NCBI GenBank assembly: GCA_000989955.1
Contig: LBTE01000001.1
Coordinates: 124,001 to 188,000 of the forward strand
Direction of reading: 5' to 3'
DNA length: 64,000 nucleotides
From: a candidate division TM6 bacterium GW2011_GWF2_37_49
GTDB taxonomy: Bacteria; Babelota; Babeliae; Babelales; RVW-14
In this document: in pieces, positions 27,379 through 34,855 of the stretch
Numbering within the stretch: position 1 is the first letter of the stretch
Layout: each line of letters starts with the position of its first letter
Program-made: the position numbers and the translations under genes
The notes under the pieces: model-generated
Told to the model about the DNA's origin: nothing
The model's input: only the letters and a program-made list of their open reading frames with translations
The model's database searches: none

Positions 27379-27721
27379 TTATCGACATTTTAACAAAGTT
27401 ATCAACATCGCTTATTATTATCTCTTAATATATATTTATATAAATAATAATAATAGGCACCCCATCTTTTTGTTGATAACTCATGCAGGTTGTCCACTTT
27501 GCCCTGATTTAATCGACCATTTTAAACATATTTAAATTGTTGATAACATGTTGATAACATGTTGATAACTTGTTGACAACTTCTTAGCCCATATTCAAAT
27601 TAGGCACGTAGTAAGGTGTTTCGCGCATAGACCTGCCACAGATTCGACTGAGCTGGTCTTTTAGATGTGCCAAGTATAGTTATCAACAAGTTATCAACAA
27701 GTTATCAACATGTTATCAACA
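27379..27721. other. Candidate chromosomal replication origin (oriC) with clustered DnaA-like boxes
   Basis: The 715-nt gap between nusA and the SOD gene holds at least eleven 9-mers of the type TTATCAACA, a one-base variant of the DnaA box TTATCCACA. Four lie in reverse orientation at 27538, 27549, 27560 and 27571 (the last TGTTGACAA), exactly 11 bp apart. Four lie forward at 27680, 27691, 27702 and 27713, again 11 bp apart. Single boxes lie at 27379 (TTATCGACA), 27399 and 27471 (reverse). The two clusters form a large inverted repeat around a centre that itself holds GGCAC/GTGCC and AGACC/GGTCT arms. An AT-only stretch at about 27410-27455 could be the unwinding element. The sampled strand composition changes across this site. 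Confidence 0.82.
27410..27455. other. AT-rich tract, possible DNA unwinding element
   Basis: Almost pure A/T (CTTATTATTATCTCTTAATA then TATATTTATATAAATAATAA), between a single DnaA-like box at 27399 and the one at 27471. Its position beside the box clusters fits a duplex-opening site. Confidence 0.6.
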
Positions 27722-27795
27722 ATTTCTATCTGCATTTATCTTCTATTTGCGGTATCTCAAAGCTGCGTATGATTCGGACGTTTCGAGGGATTGTG

Positions 27796-27931
27796 GACTT
27801 TTTGCACTTTTTCAAAATTTTAATTTTGAGCCAGCTTCAGGAGGTTGTTTGCTGGTTGGGTTGAAAAATTTAACAATTTCTTTATAACGCTTATATATTC
27901 ATGACTTTCAGTCTATAGCTCTAATGTATGC
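27796..27931 (-). repeat. Dispersed ~137-nt intergenic repeat, copy C
   Basis: On the minus strand it begins GCATACATTAGAG, passes AACCAGC...GAAGCTGGCT and ends AAAAGTGCAAAAAGTC. The middle is more diverged than in other copies. Confidence 0.7.
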
Positions 27932-27971
27932 TTGTGTTTGTGAATGGTTTGAGCGCTTTATTCTTTTTTTG

Positions 27972-28598
27972 TTAAAATCTGATGCATAGTTTGCGCTCTG
28001 TGCCTTGGTCATATCGATCTTCTACAGTTTTCCAGTTTATGTTTGCAATGAATGCATTTATGTAGTCTGTCCGACCCATTGCTTTGAAATCAATCATGTA
28101 TGCATGCTCCCAGACATCCATTACAAGCATTGGAATGAATCCAGCGATATGTCCGTTTTCATGCTCTTGAATAAATGCATTCAGGAGCTGGCCTGTAACT
28201 GGATCCATGTATAAAATTGACCATCCTATTCCTCGAGTTTTTCCTGTGTTTGCAAAATCATCTAGCCAGTCCTGAAATGATCCCCAATGTTTTTCTATTT
28301 CTTGCAAGAGCGAGCCTCGTAACGGTGGACTACATTTGCTGCACAAGTTGCCAAAATAATATTCGTGCAAGACCATGCCGTTGTATTCAAATCCAAGCCG
28401 GCGTTTTCTGTCAAGGTATACAAGCGTGCTAGTTTGTTTTTGTGATACTAATTCGACGATTTCATCGTTAAGTCTGTTGACTTGGCTTATATAACCCAAA
28501 TAAAGGTTCCAATGGTCATCTATTTGTGCGTCTGACAGGCCGATTAGTCCGGATGGCTTTAGCTTTTCTTTTGGTTCGTATACAATTATTTCTTTCAT
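27972..28598 (-). CDS. Fe/Mn superoxide dismutase
   Basis: 208 residues. All four metal ligands of the Fe/Mn SOD family can be placed: His29 (DDHWNLYLGY), His78 (VLHEYYFGNL), Asp161 and His165 (MDVWEHAYMIDF). The protein is divergent, with YGxNxN-type loops changed, but the length and helix pattern fit. It removes superoxide in the cytoplasm; no signal peptide is seen. AAAAGGAGCGAC precedes the ATG. The preceding gene on this strand (28610) ends 11 nt upstream, so they form a two-gene unit. Fe against Mn use cannot be decided. Confidence 0.9.
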   Translation of the reverse strand: MKEIIVYEPKEKLKPSGLIGLSDAQIDDHWNLYLGYISQVNRLNDEIVELVSQKQTSTLVYLDRKRRLGFEYNGMVLHEYYFGNLCSKCSPPLRGSLLQEIEKHWGSFQDWLDDFANTGKTRGIGWSILYMDPVTGQLLNAFIQEHENGHIAGFIPMLVMDVWEHAYMIDFKAMGRTDYINAFIANINWKTVEDRYDQGTERKLCIRF

Positions 28599-28609
28599 AG
28601 TCGCTCCTT

Positions 28610-29230
28610 TTAGCTTAAAATTGTTTTAAAAAATTGAGCCTCAGTTGTTTGGTTTTCAGCCTTTGTTATTCCTGAGCCGATCGCAATGCAATTAGGTTTA
28701 AGGTTTTTTATTTGATTGATATTCGTCCTGTCGATGTTTCCTGTGATAAAAAGTGGTGATTGTGTATTTGCCTGAATGCTGTGCCAATGAGATGTGTAAT
28801 CTGATAAGTCAAACGGCGTGGGTGGTTGATGTAGCAAAATTGCATCAATTCCAAGGCTTTTTGAGTCTAGTGCGATTTGTCCAGCTGTTTGCATATCAAA
28901 TACATCGATTACGACTTTTATATCAAATTTTCGTGCCGCCTCAACAGTTTTTTTGATAGTTATTTGCGGAATGCCAGCCAAAACAGATATCATGGTAGCT
29001 CCAGCGCTTGCAAACAGCTCCACGGAATCTTGGGCTTTTTCGCTTATTTTTGTATTTGCAAATAATATTTTTCGTGGAAAGATAGACTTGAACTCTTTTA
29101 TCGCGTTAACGCCCTCTTTATAGATCAATAAAGTTCCAACCTCGATTATATCGGCGAAGTCTGCTGTTTTTTGAGCAATATTTAATGCATGCTTGAGGTC
29201 TATACAGTTGTAGGAAATTTGTAGTTTCAT
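28610..29230 (-). CDS. 3-hexulose-6-phosphate synthase-like (OMPDC superfamily) protein with altered active site
   Basis: 206 residues with the beta/alpha-barrel pattern of the HPS/KGPDC group: DIIEVGTLLIYKEGVNAIKEF, then LFANTKISEKAQDSVELFASAGATMISVLAG. HPS joins formaldehyde to ribulose-5-phosphate or runs the reverse reaction in pentose supply. The usual catalytic signature is Asp-x-Lys-x-x-Asp; here it reads Asn59-Thr-Lys61-Ile-Ser-Glu64, and the first-strand Asp also appears as Asn8. Lysine is kept. It may be inactive or have another substrate. An AAAAAAGGAG site precedes the ATG. Confidence 0.75.
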   Translation of the reverse strand: MKLQISYNCIDLKHALNIAQKTADFADIIEVGTLLIYKEGVNAIKEFKSIFPRKILFANTKISEKAQDSVELFASAGATMISVLAGIPQITIKKTVEAARKFDIKVVIDVFDMQTAGQIALDSKSLGIDAILLHQPPTPFDLSDYTSHWHSIQANTQSPLFITGNIDRTNINQIKNLKPNCIAIGSGITKAENQTTEAQFFKTILS

Positions 29231-29344
29231 AGTAAAAACTCCTTTTTTATTTTACAGAAATGGGGTATAAAGTAGTTACAAGCTACTCAATTCTTAATTG
29301 TGCTACAAGAATTTGAATAATTTAGAACAATAATCTGGATTTTT

Positions 29345-30835
29345 ATGAAAGAAATTATTAATCAACTAAAACTTTGCAAAAAAAAGGAAGTGCTCGTTAT
29401 TGGCGATGTCATGGTCGATGAGTATGTAGTTGGTAATGTAGAAAGAATTTCATCGGAAGCTCCGATTCCTGTAGTTAAAGAAGTTTCTCGCGATTACTGC
29501 ATTGGTGGTGCAGGTAATGTTGCAGCGAATTGTGTAGAGATAGGCTTCAAGACTACGATAATCAGCATAATAAACGATTCAGATTTTTCTGGACAAAAAA
29601 TTATATCCATTTTAAAAGATGCAAAAATTCCAATGAATGGGCTTGTTAGAAGCAATGATCGCAAAACAACTCACAAAAAAAGAATAGTTTCAAAAAATCA
29701 ACAACTATTGTGTTTAGATTCTGAGGATGTCAAGCCATTATCCAGAAGCGAATTAAAATCAGCATGTGAAAAAATTGATCTGTTGATGAAGCCTGGAATG
29801 CTTGTTTTGATTTCAGACTATGACAGGGGTTTTATTACACCAGAGTTTGTTGAGTATATAATTAAACGAGCTGCAATCCTCAAATGCTTGGTTATGGTAG
29901 ATCCTAGTGGTCCTGATTATTTAAAATATAAAGGGGCGCAATACATAAAACCAAATTTGAAAGAATTTAACGAAATGTTAAGTGTTTTCAATTTAAATCC
30001 AAATAATGACCCGATAAAGAATGGTGTTGAGGTTTGCAAAAAGCTTCAGTGTGGCGGTTTATTTGTAACAATGGGAGAAAAGGGAATACAATACATTTCT
30101 CCAAATTTGCAAGTAAACTCTCCAACACAAGCAACGGAAATTTATGGGCTTGCCGGCGCTGGAGACACCGTTTTCGCCTATTTAGCTTTATGCGTTAGCT
30201 GTAATTTATCCATTGACTTGAGCCTTATAATAGCCAACAAGGCCGCCGCAATAGCGGTATTGCACGTGAGAACGTATTCTGTTAGCCTTGATGAATTAAT
30301 AAACAAAGAAATAGATTTTTCTGCAAAAATATTTACTGAGTGGTCGCATCTAAAAATAGAATTAGATTGGCAAAGTTTTGGCAAAAAGAATGTTATTTTT
30401 GCCAGTGGATGCTTTGATATTTTGCATGCTGGACATGTTTATCTGCTGAAAGAGGCCAAAAAATTGGGAGACATTCTTGTTGTAGGCATAAATAGCGATG
30501 AATCTGTAAAAATGCTAGGCAAGGGTTCGGGCCGCCCTGTAAATTCTTTTACAAACAGAGCAAATGTTATTGCTGCGCTTGGCATGGTTGATTTTGTTGT
30601 ACAATTTGACCAATCGTCACCCAAGGAGTTGCTTGAATATTTGAAGCCAGATGTATTTGTCAAAGGCGGCGATTACATAGCTAATAAAAACACGAAGAAT
30701 AATGAGCTATTGAAAAAGTTTATTGAAGAATGCGATGTTGTAAAAAAATATGGTGGTTTGGTCAAAATGGTAGAGCTTGTGCCAAATCTTTCTACAACAA
30801 ATATCATTAAAAAAATAAATGATGCGCAAGTTTAA
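29345..30835 (+). CDS. hldE: Bifunctional heptose-7-phosphate kinase / heptose-1-phosphate adenylyltransferase HldE
   Basis: 496 residues, two fused domains. The PfkB-type kinase (about 1-325) carries GGAGNVAANCVEIG and the ATP/anion-hole motif GLAGAGDTVFAYLA. The nucleotidyltransferase domain (about 345-496) carries FASGCFDILHAGHVYLL with its HxGH motif. Together they make ADP-heptose for the lipopolysaccharide inner core. It lies 12 nt upstream of murD on the same strand, so an envelope operon is likely. It is the first rightward gene after the proposed origin. Confidence 0.95.
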   Translation: MKEIINQLKLCKKKEVLVIGDVMVDEYVVGNVERISSEAPIPVVKEVSRDYCIGGAGNVAANCVEIGFKTTIISIINDSDFSGQKIISILKDAKIPMNGLVRSNDRKTTHKKRIVSKNQQLLCLDSEDVKPLSRSELKSACEKIDLLMKPGMLVLISDYDRGFITPEFVEYIIKRAAILKCLVMVDPSGPDYLKYKGAQYIKPNLKEFNEMLSVFNLNPNNDPIKNGVEVCKKLQCGGLFVTMGEKGIQYISPNLQVNSPTQATEIYGLAGAGDTVFAYLALCVSCNLSIDLSLIIANKAAAIAVLHVRTYSVSLDELINKEIDFSAKIFTEWSHLKIELDWQSFGKKNVIFASGCFDILHAGHVYLLKEAKKLGDILVVGINSDESVKMLGKGSGRPVNSFTNRANVIAALGMVDFVVQFDQSSPKELLEYLKPDVFVKGGDYIANKNTKNNELLKKFIEECDVVKKYGGLVKMVELVPNLSTTNIIKKINDAQV

Positions 30836-30847
30836 AAAGAGATTTTC

Positions 30848-32290
30848 ATGCAAAATAAAATTGGAATTTTAGGATTTGGGGTTGTAGGAAAATCAGCCTT
30901 CAAATTTTTTCAAAATAAAAAAACAAAAGACGAATTCATAATCGATGTTTGGGACCAAAAAATACTCGATACGGATTCTCAAAAATTGTTAACTGATAAA
31001 ATGGTTCAAATTTTTGATTCAACTGTTCATCCGCTTGAAACATTTATACAGTCGCACGACTACATTATCGCAAGCCCTGGTGTAAATTTAAGCGATTTTT
31101 ATGCTTACAAAGATAAGTTTGTTTGCGAGTTAGATCTTTTTGCTGACAATTTTAAAAAACCTACAATTGCAATTACAGGTTCGTTGGGGAAAACAACCAC
31201 AACAAAGCTATTGGGCAAGTTAACTGGCCAGATGTCAAAATATCCTAACAGTGCATGGGTTTTTGGAGAGAAGCACAAAGTTAACCCTTTTATCGGTGGA
31301 AATGTTGGGGTTGGCATGCTTGAGGTTGATGAAAATCATGAAGGTTTTGATTTGGGCGTTCTTGAAATTTCTAGCTTTCAGTTGGAGTTTAGTAAGTACT
31401 TTGCCCCACACATTGCAATTTTGACCAATTGTTATCCAAATCATCTTGATAGACATAAGACTATGAAGAACTACATCCAATCAAAGTTTAATTTGATGAG
31501 ATATCAATCAGCTGATCAGTTTGCTGTTATCTCTGAACAGGTTTTATGTAATGAAATTGTAGATTTTTTAACAGAAGAGTTGCAGTCCTTTAAATCTCAA
31601 ATATGTTTTACGTTTACTAAAAAACCAGATTTTCAAATGTTAAAATCTTTGAAAATTAACATAGATAAAATTTTTTATAAAAACGAAAATCAGTTAGTTT
31701 GTTTCGACTTAAAAACTGGCATAGAACAGGTGCTTTTTGATTTATCTTTTCTGCCGGAGGTTACATTTATTGAAAACTGGATACAGGTTATTACAACTCT
31801 TTATTTGTTAAATGCCGACATGATTTCTCTGTTGCAATATTTTAAACAAAATAATAATGAATTTGAAGTAGATGATCATCATCACAGAGTTGAATATTTT
31901 GCAACAATCGAAGGCGTCGATTTTTATGACGACTCAAAAGCTACTGTTATTCAATCAACTATTGCAGCAACAAAGATGTTAGCTGAAAAGGGTCCAGTTA
32001 TTTTAATTTTGGGTGGGCTTGGTAAGGGTGTTGATAGATCTCCAATTTGTCAGGAATTGGCCAAAATTTCGAAATTAAAAAAAGTTTTTTGTTTTGGGCC
32101 CGAGTGTGCCGAATTTAGCAGTATTGCGTGTAAGCTTGATTCTCTGGAAGATATCGTTCTAAATATTAAACAAATTATGCAACCAGGAGATCAAGTTGTG
32201 TTATCGCCAAGCGGGACAAGTTTTGATTTTTATAAAAATTATAAAGAACGTGGTCAAATTTTTAAAAATTTGGTAACAAAATCTTATTAA
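30848..32290 (+). CDS. murD: UDP-N-acetylmuramoylalanine--D-glutamate ligase MurD
   Basis: 480 residues. An N-terminal Rossmann-like domain (IGILGFGVVGKSAF) is followed by the ATP-binding loop ITGSLGKTTTTK (109-120), the central Mur-ligase segment GGNVGVGMLE...LEISSFQLE, and the C-terminal domain with FYDDSKATVIQSTIAA. The YDDSKATN-like motif is typical of MurD. The enzyme adds D-Glu to the peptidoglycan precursor in the cytoplasm. It follows hldE by 12 nt. Confidence 0.94.
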   Translation: MQNKIGILGFGVVGKSAFKFFQNKKTKDEFIIDVWDQKILDTDSQKLLTDKMVQIFDSTVHPLETFIQSHDYIIASPGVNLSDFYAYKDKFVCELDLFADNFKKPTIAITGSLGKTTTTKLLGKLTGQMSKYPNSAWVFGEKHKVNPFIGGNVGVGMLEVDENHEGFDLGVLEISSFQLEFSKYFAPHIAILTNCYPNHLDRHKTMKNYIQSKFNLMRYQSADQFAVISEQVLCNEIVDFLTEELQSFKSQICFTFTKKPDFQMLKSLKINIDKIFYKNENQLVCFDLKTGIEQVLFDLSFLPEVTFIENWIQVITTLYLLNADMISLLQYFKQNNNEFEVDDHHHRVEYFATIEGVDFYDDSKATVIQSTIAATKMLAEKGPVILILGGLGKGVDRSPICQELAKISKLKKVFCFGPECAEFSSIACKLDSLEDIVLNIKQIMQPGDQVVLSPSGTSFDFYKNYKERGQIFKNLVTKSY

Positions 32291-32349
32291 AGACACTGTA
32301 ATTGTGGAGCATCAATAAAAATCTGGCTGTTGTCGAACTTATCGCAGGG

Positions 32350-33192
32350 CTAAACATCTTGGGTATATAATTTTGGTACATAACGCTCAAGTGCCAGCAA
32401 TTCGCTATCAAGCGTTCTAATGTCTGCTTGTATATTTGGATAGGCTTCAGGAGCAAATATAAAGCTGTTTTTTTGTAATCTCTGCAAGATTAATTTTAAT
32501 GAATATAGTGCATCAAAATGCCTCCTGGATAGTGCTTCTAGTCGTTTTTTATCGTTGGAATCGTTTTTATAAGCTGCTATAAATTCCTCGTAATTTGGCC
32601 TAGCTTTAAACATGTCTGCAACTCTGGCAGTAAAATCTTTTTTTAGTGAATCGGGGATACTGGTTTTTATGTTTGCCATGGCATCTAACCAATTGCGAAA
32701 TTGTTTAACTTTTTCTTCTGAAAATATTGAATCAGGGTTAGCCCCTAGTAGTTTGTATTCAAGCCTTTGTAGATCATCTCTTGCAGGTGGTCTTTGGCTC
32801 CAGAACCGACGTGGCATTGGAGGGTATAATTCATTGCTTATTTCGGACAAAAGCGTAGAAGTATCGACGTTTGCTGGAGTTGTGAAATCTTTAGGTGACG
32901 TAGTAACTGATCCATCGGGTCCTACAAAGCCTTTTTGTGGTGTAGGGTTATCTTTTTTCTCAACTGCTTGCTCTTGCAATTTTTGTACATCTACTTTTAA
33001 AATATTTATCTCTTTTGTTAAGTTTTCAACAGCAATTTTTAAATCTCTAATATCTATCTGATTACGTAAATTACTGTTTAGTGAAAGTTTGCCTTGTGTT
33101 GCCTTTATAGGTGTTACTGGTGTCTCGGCATTTAACACAAACAAACTGCCGCTTATAAGAAGCATCGATATAAGGTTTTTATCAAAGCGCAT
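32350..33192 (-). CDS. Exported protein with short coiled coil, unknown function
   Basis: 280 residues from the ATG at 33192, which has CAAGGAG 8 nt upstream and opens a signal peptide (MRFDKNLISMLLISGSLFVLNA). A leucine-zipper-like segment follows (residues about 47-75, LKIAVENLTKEINILKVDVQ), then a Pro/Thr-rich spacer and an alpha-helical C-terminal domain of about 170 residues rich in Arg, Tyr and Phe. I recognise no family. It is transcribed alone; repeat copy D lies upstream. Confidence 0.7.
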   Translation of the reverse strand: MRFDKNLISMLLISGSLFVLNAETPVTPIKATQGKLSLNSNLRNQIDIRDLKIAVENLTKEINILKVDVQKLQEQAVEKKDNPTPQKGFVGPDGSVTTSPKDFTTPANVDTSTLLSEISNELYPPMPRRFWSQRPPARDDLQRLEYKLLGANPDSIFSEEKVKQFRNWLDAMANIKTSIPDSLKKDFTARVADMFKARPNYEEFIAAYKNDSNDKKRLEALSRRHFDALYSLKLILQRLQKNSFIFAPEAYPNIQADIRTLDSELLALERYVPKLYTQDV

Positions 33193-33337
33193 AATAATTC
33201 TCCTTGTTTTATGATTAATATAAAAAATAAAATTTATCATTCTACAATGAAAATATAAAAAATGGATCAAGTAAAAATCAATGTTTGTGTAAAAATGCAA
33301 TAAAACATGTCTGCAGGTTTTGCAAAGCGAAGCAACC

Positions 33338-33475
33338 ACTTTTCGCTATTTTACAAAATTTCATTCGCCAGACCGCTTCTGATCATTGCTGGCAGGCCGC
33401 ATCTAAAAACTTGTCAAAATTCATGCAAGCACGATACGTAGCTGAGTTTAAGCGAACATAGTTAATGTATAAAGC
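33338..33475 (-). repeat. Dispersed ~137-nt intergenic repeat, copy D
   Basis: Read on the minus strand: GCTTTATACATTAA at the start, TTTTTAGATGCGGCCTGCCA in the middle, TGATCAGAAGCGGTCTGGCG, and TAAAATAGCGAAAAGT at the end. It lies within the 332-nt gap between two leftward genes; I see nothing else there. Confidence 0.85.
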
Positions 33476-33524
33476 TAATTATTATGGTTTTGACGCGGTC
33501 ATGAAACTAATCTAACTAACCAGA

Positions 33525-34853
33525 TTAATTTTTTGCAAGTTTAATTTTTACCTGAGCAAGTCTTGCCTGAACATTTTCAATTGATTTTTCAACATTTTTT
33601 ATGTCAGACTTCAAGTTTTGAACTTTTTGAGCGAGTAAATCCTGTGCAGGCTTAATCGCTGGGTCATGCTTTGGTTGTGGTTCAGCCATTTTCAAGATTT
33701 CTTCGCTTTTTTTATCAAGCTCATAAAAAAATATGTACGGAGTTGGTTCTCCAGTGCCTCCGCCAAAATTTGGGCCTATGCCAGTCATAAAGACCATTTC
33801 TATATCTGCTTGAGACACAACATAAATATTTTCATCTTCATAAATGTTCCAATTTTTGCCATCAAAGCCATACGCCCAGTAATGCCCATGTCCATATTTT
33901 CCGCGATGAACAATGAAAGCCTTTAGCCTGTATGTTAATTCTGAATTTTTAATTTTTTGCAATAATTCATCCGAAAAAAACGAATTCAAAACTAGAAGAT
34001 CTGTAAACAAAACAGGAGTTTCATCTTTATATGTTTCACCGTCAGCGGATATAAATCGATTTAATGATAAAATCAAATATTTAGGAGGTCTCGAAATTTT
34101 GAAATATTTGGACGCTGTAATATCTTTATCACAGTTAAGACATCGAACGTCTACATTTTCTGGCTTAAAGTATGAATTCAAGCAATTCAATATTGTTACG
34201 TCACCAGGTTTTGCAGAAATTGGAATCTTGAAGCTATCGCTATAAGAATTGCTTGTTCTAGCAAGTAGCGGGCATTTTTTGTGGGCAGGCTTATTTAAAA
34301 CACTATCAACTTCGGCTTGTACCATGTTTTTTAATGCATCAACATTGCCATACTCAAGAATGAAGTTAATCATCTTTGTTATAAATTCAGCTGCATCTTC
34401 TTGTTGATAATAAGTTATAGGTTTATTATTATCCTTAAAATATTCCTTAAATGACGGCATTTCTGCCTGGCCAACTGATTTAACCAAATCATCATAATCT
34501 TTTTTAAGTTCTTCTTGTGTTGGATATATAAACTCAGGCAATCCAAAGAATTTTTGTGCAAAATGATGATAACAATCTTCAAGTGTTTTGCCATTTATTA
34601 CCACAAATCCAGACGATATGTATCCTTCTCCTGGCAATCTAGCCATCATTCCATTATAAAGCTCGATTTCATCGTTTTTATTTGGAATAGTCTTTGTCAA
34701 AATATTGAAATCTGTAAGATGTGACATGGCTTGCATTGAAGAATTAAAGTAACAGCTGTTTCCACAGTTTGACAGACCTTTATTTTTGGCATGCAAGCTT
34801 ACATTCTGAATGCAAAATATCAGCAAAAAGCCAAGCACTACTCTCATTCTCAT
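33525..34853 (-). CDS. Exported ubiquitin carboxyl-terminal hydrolase (USP, peptidase C19)
   Basis: 442 residues with a signal peptide (RMRVVLGFLLIFCIQNVSLHA). Every USP hallmark is visible. The Cys box is GLSNCGNSCYFNSSMQAM with catalytic Cys34. The QQEDAAEF box lies at 150-157. A CxxC zinc pair (Cys238, Cys241) has a possible partner near Cys224. The KYLILSLNRF strand and the His box GHGHYWAYG with His324, followed by Asp340, complete the set. USPs cleave ubiquitin from proteins, a eukaryotic process, so the exported enzyme probably acts in a host cell. The C-terminal 45 residues are a coiled coil. It starts 2 nt after the mscS stop with a GGAG site, so it belongs to that operon. Confidence 0.92.
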   Translation of the reverse strand: MRMRVVLGFLLIFCIQNVSLHAKNKGLSNCGNSCYFNSSMQAMSHLTDFNILTKTIPNKNDEIELYNGMMARLPGEGYISSGFVVINGKTLEDCYHHFAQKFFGLPEFIYPTQEELKKDYDDLVKSVGQAEMPSFKEYFKDNNKPITYYQQEDAAEFITKMINFILEYGNVDALKNMVQAEVDSVLNKPAHKKCPLLARTSNSYSDSFKIPISAKPGDVTILNCLNSYFKPENVDVRCLNCDKDITASKYFKISRPPKYLILSLNRFISADGETYKDETPVLFTDLLVLNSFFSDELLQKIKNSELTYRLKAFIVHRGKYGHGHYWAYGFDGKNWNIYEDENIYVVSQADIEMVFMTGIGPNFGGGTGEPTPYIFFYELDKKSEEILKMAEPQPKHDPAIKPAQDLLAQKVQNLKSDIKNVEKSIENVQARLAQVKIKLAKN

Positions 34854-34855
34854 GA

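Noticed and set aside
27538-27721. Regularly spaced short repeats that could suggest a CRISPR array
   Set aside because: Repeat unit is 9 nt at 11-bp spacing with no spacers, and no cas genes are near. DnaA boxes explain it better.
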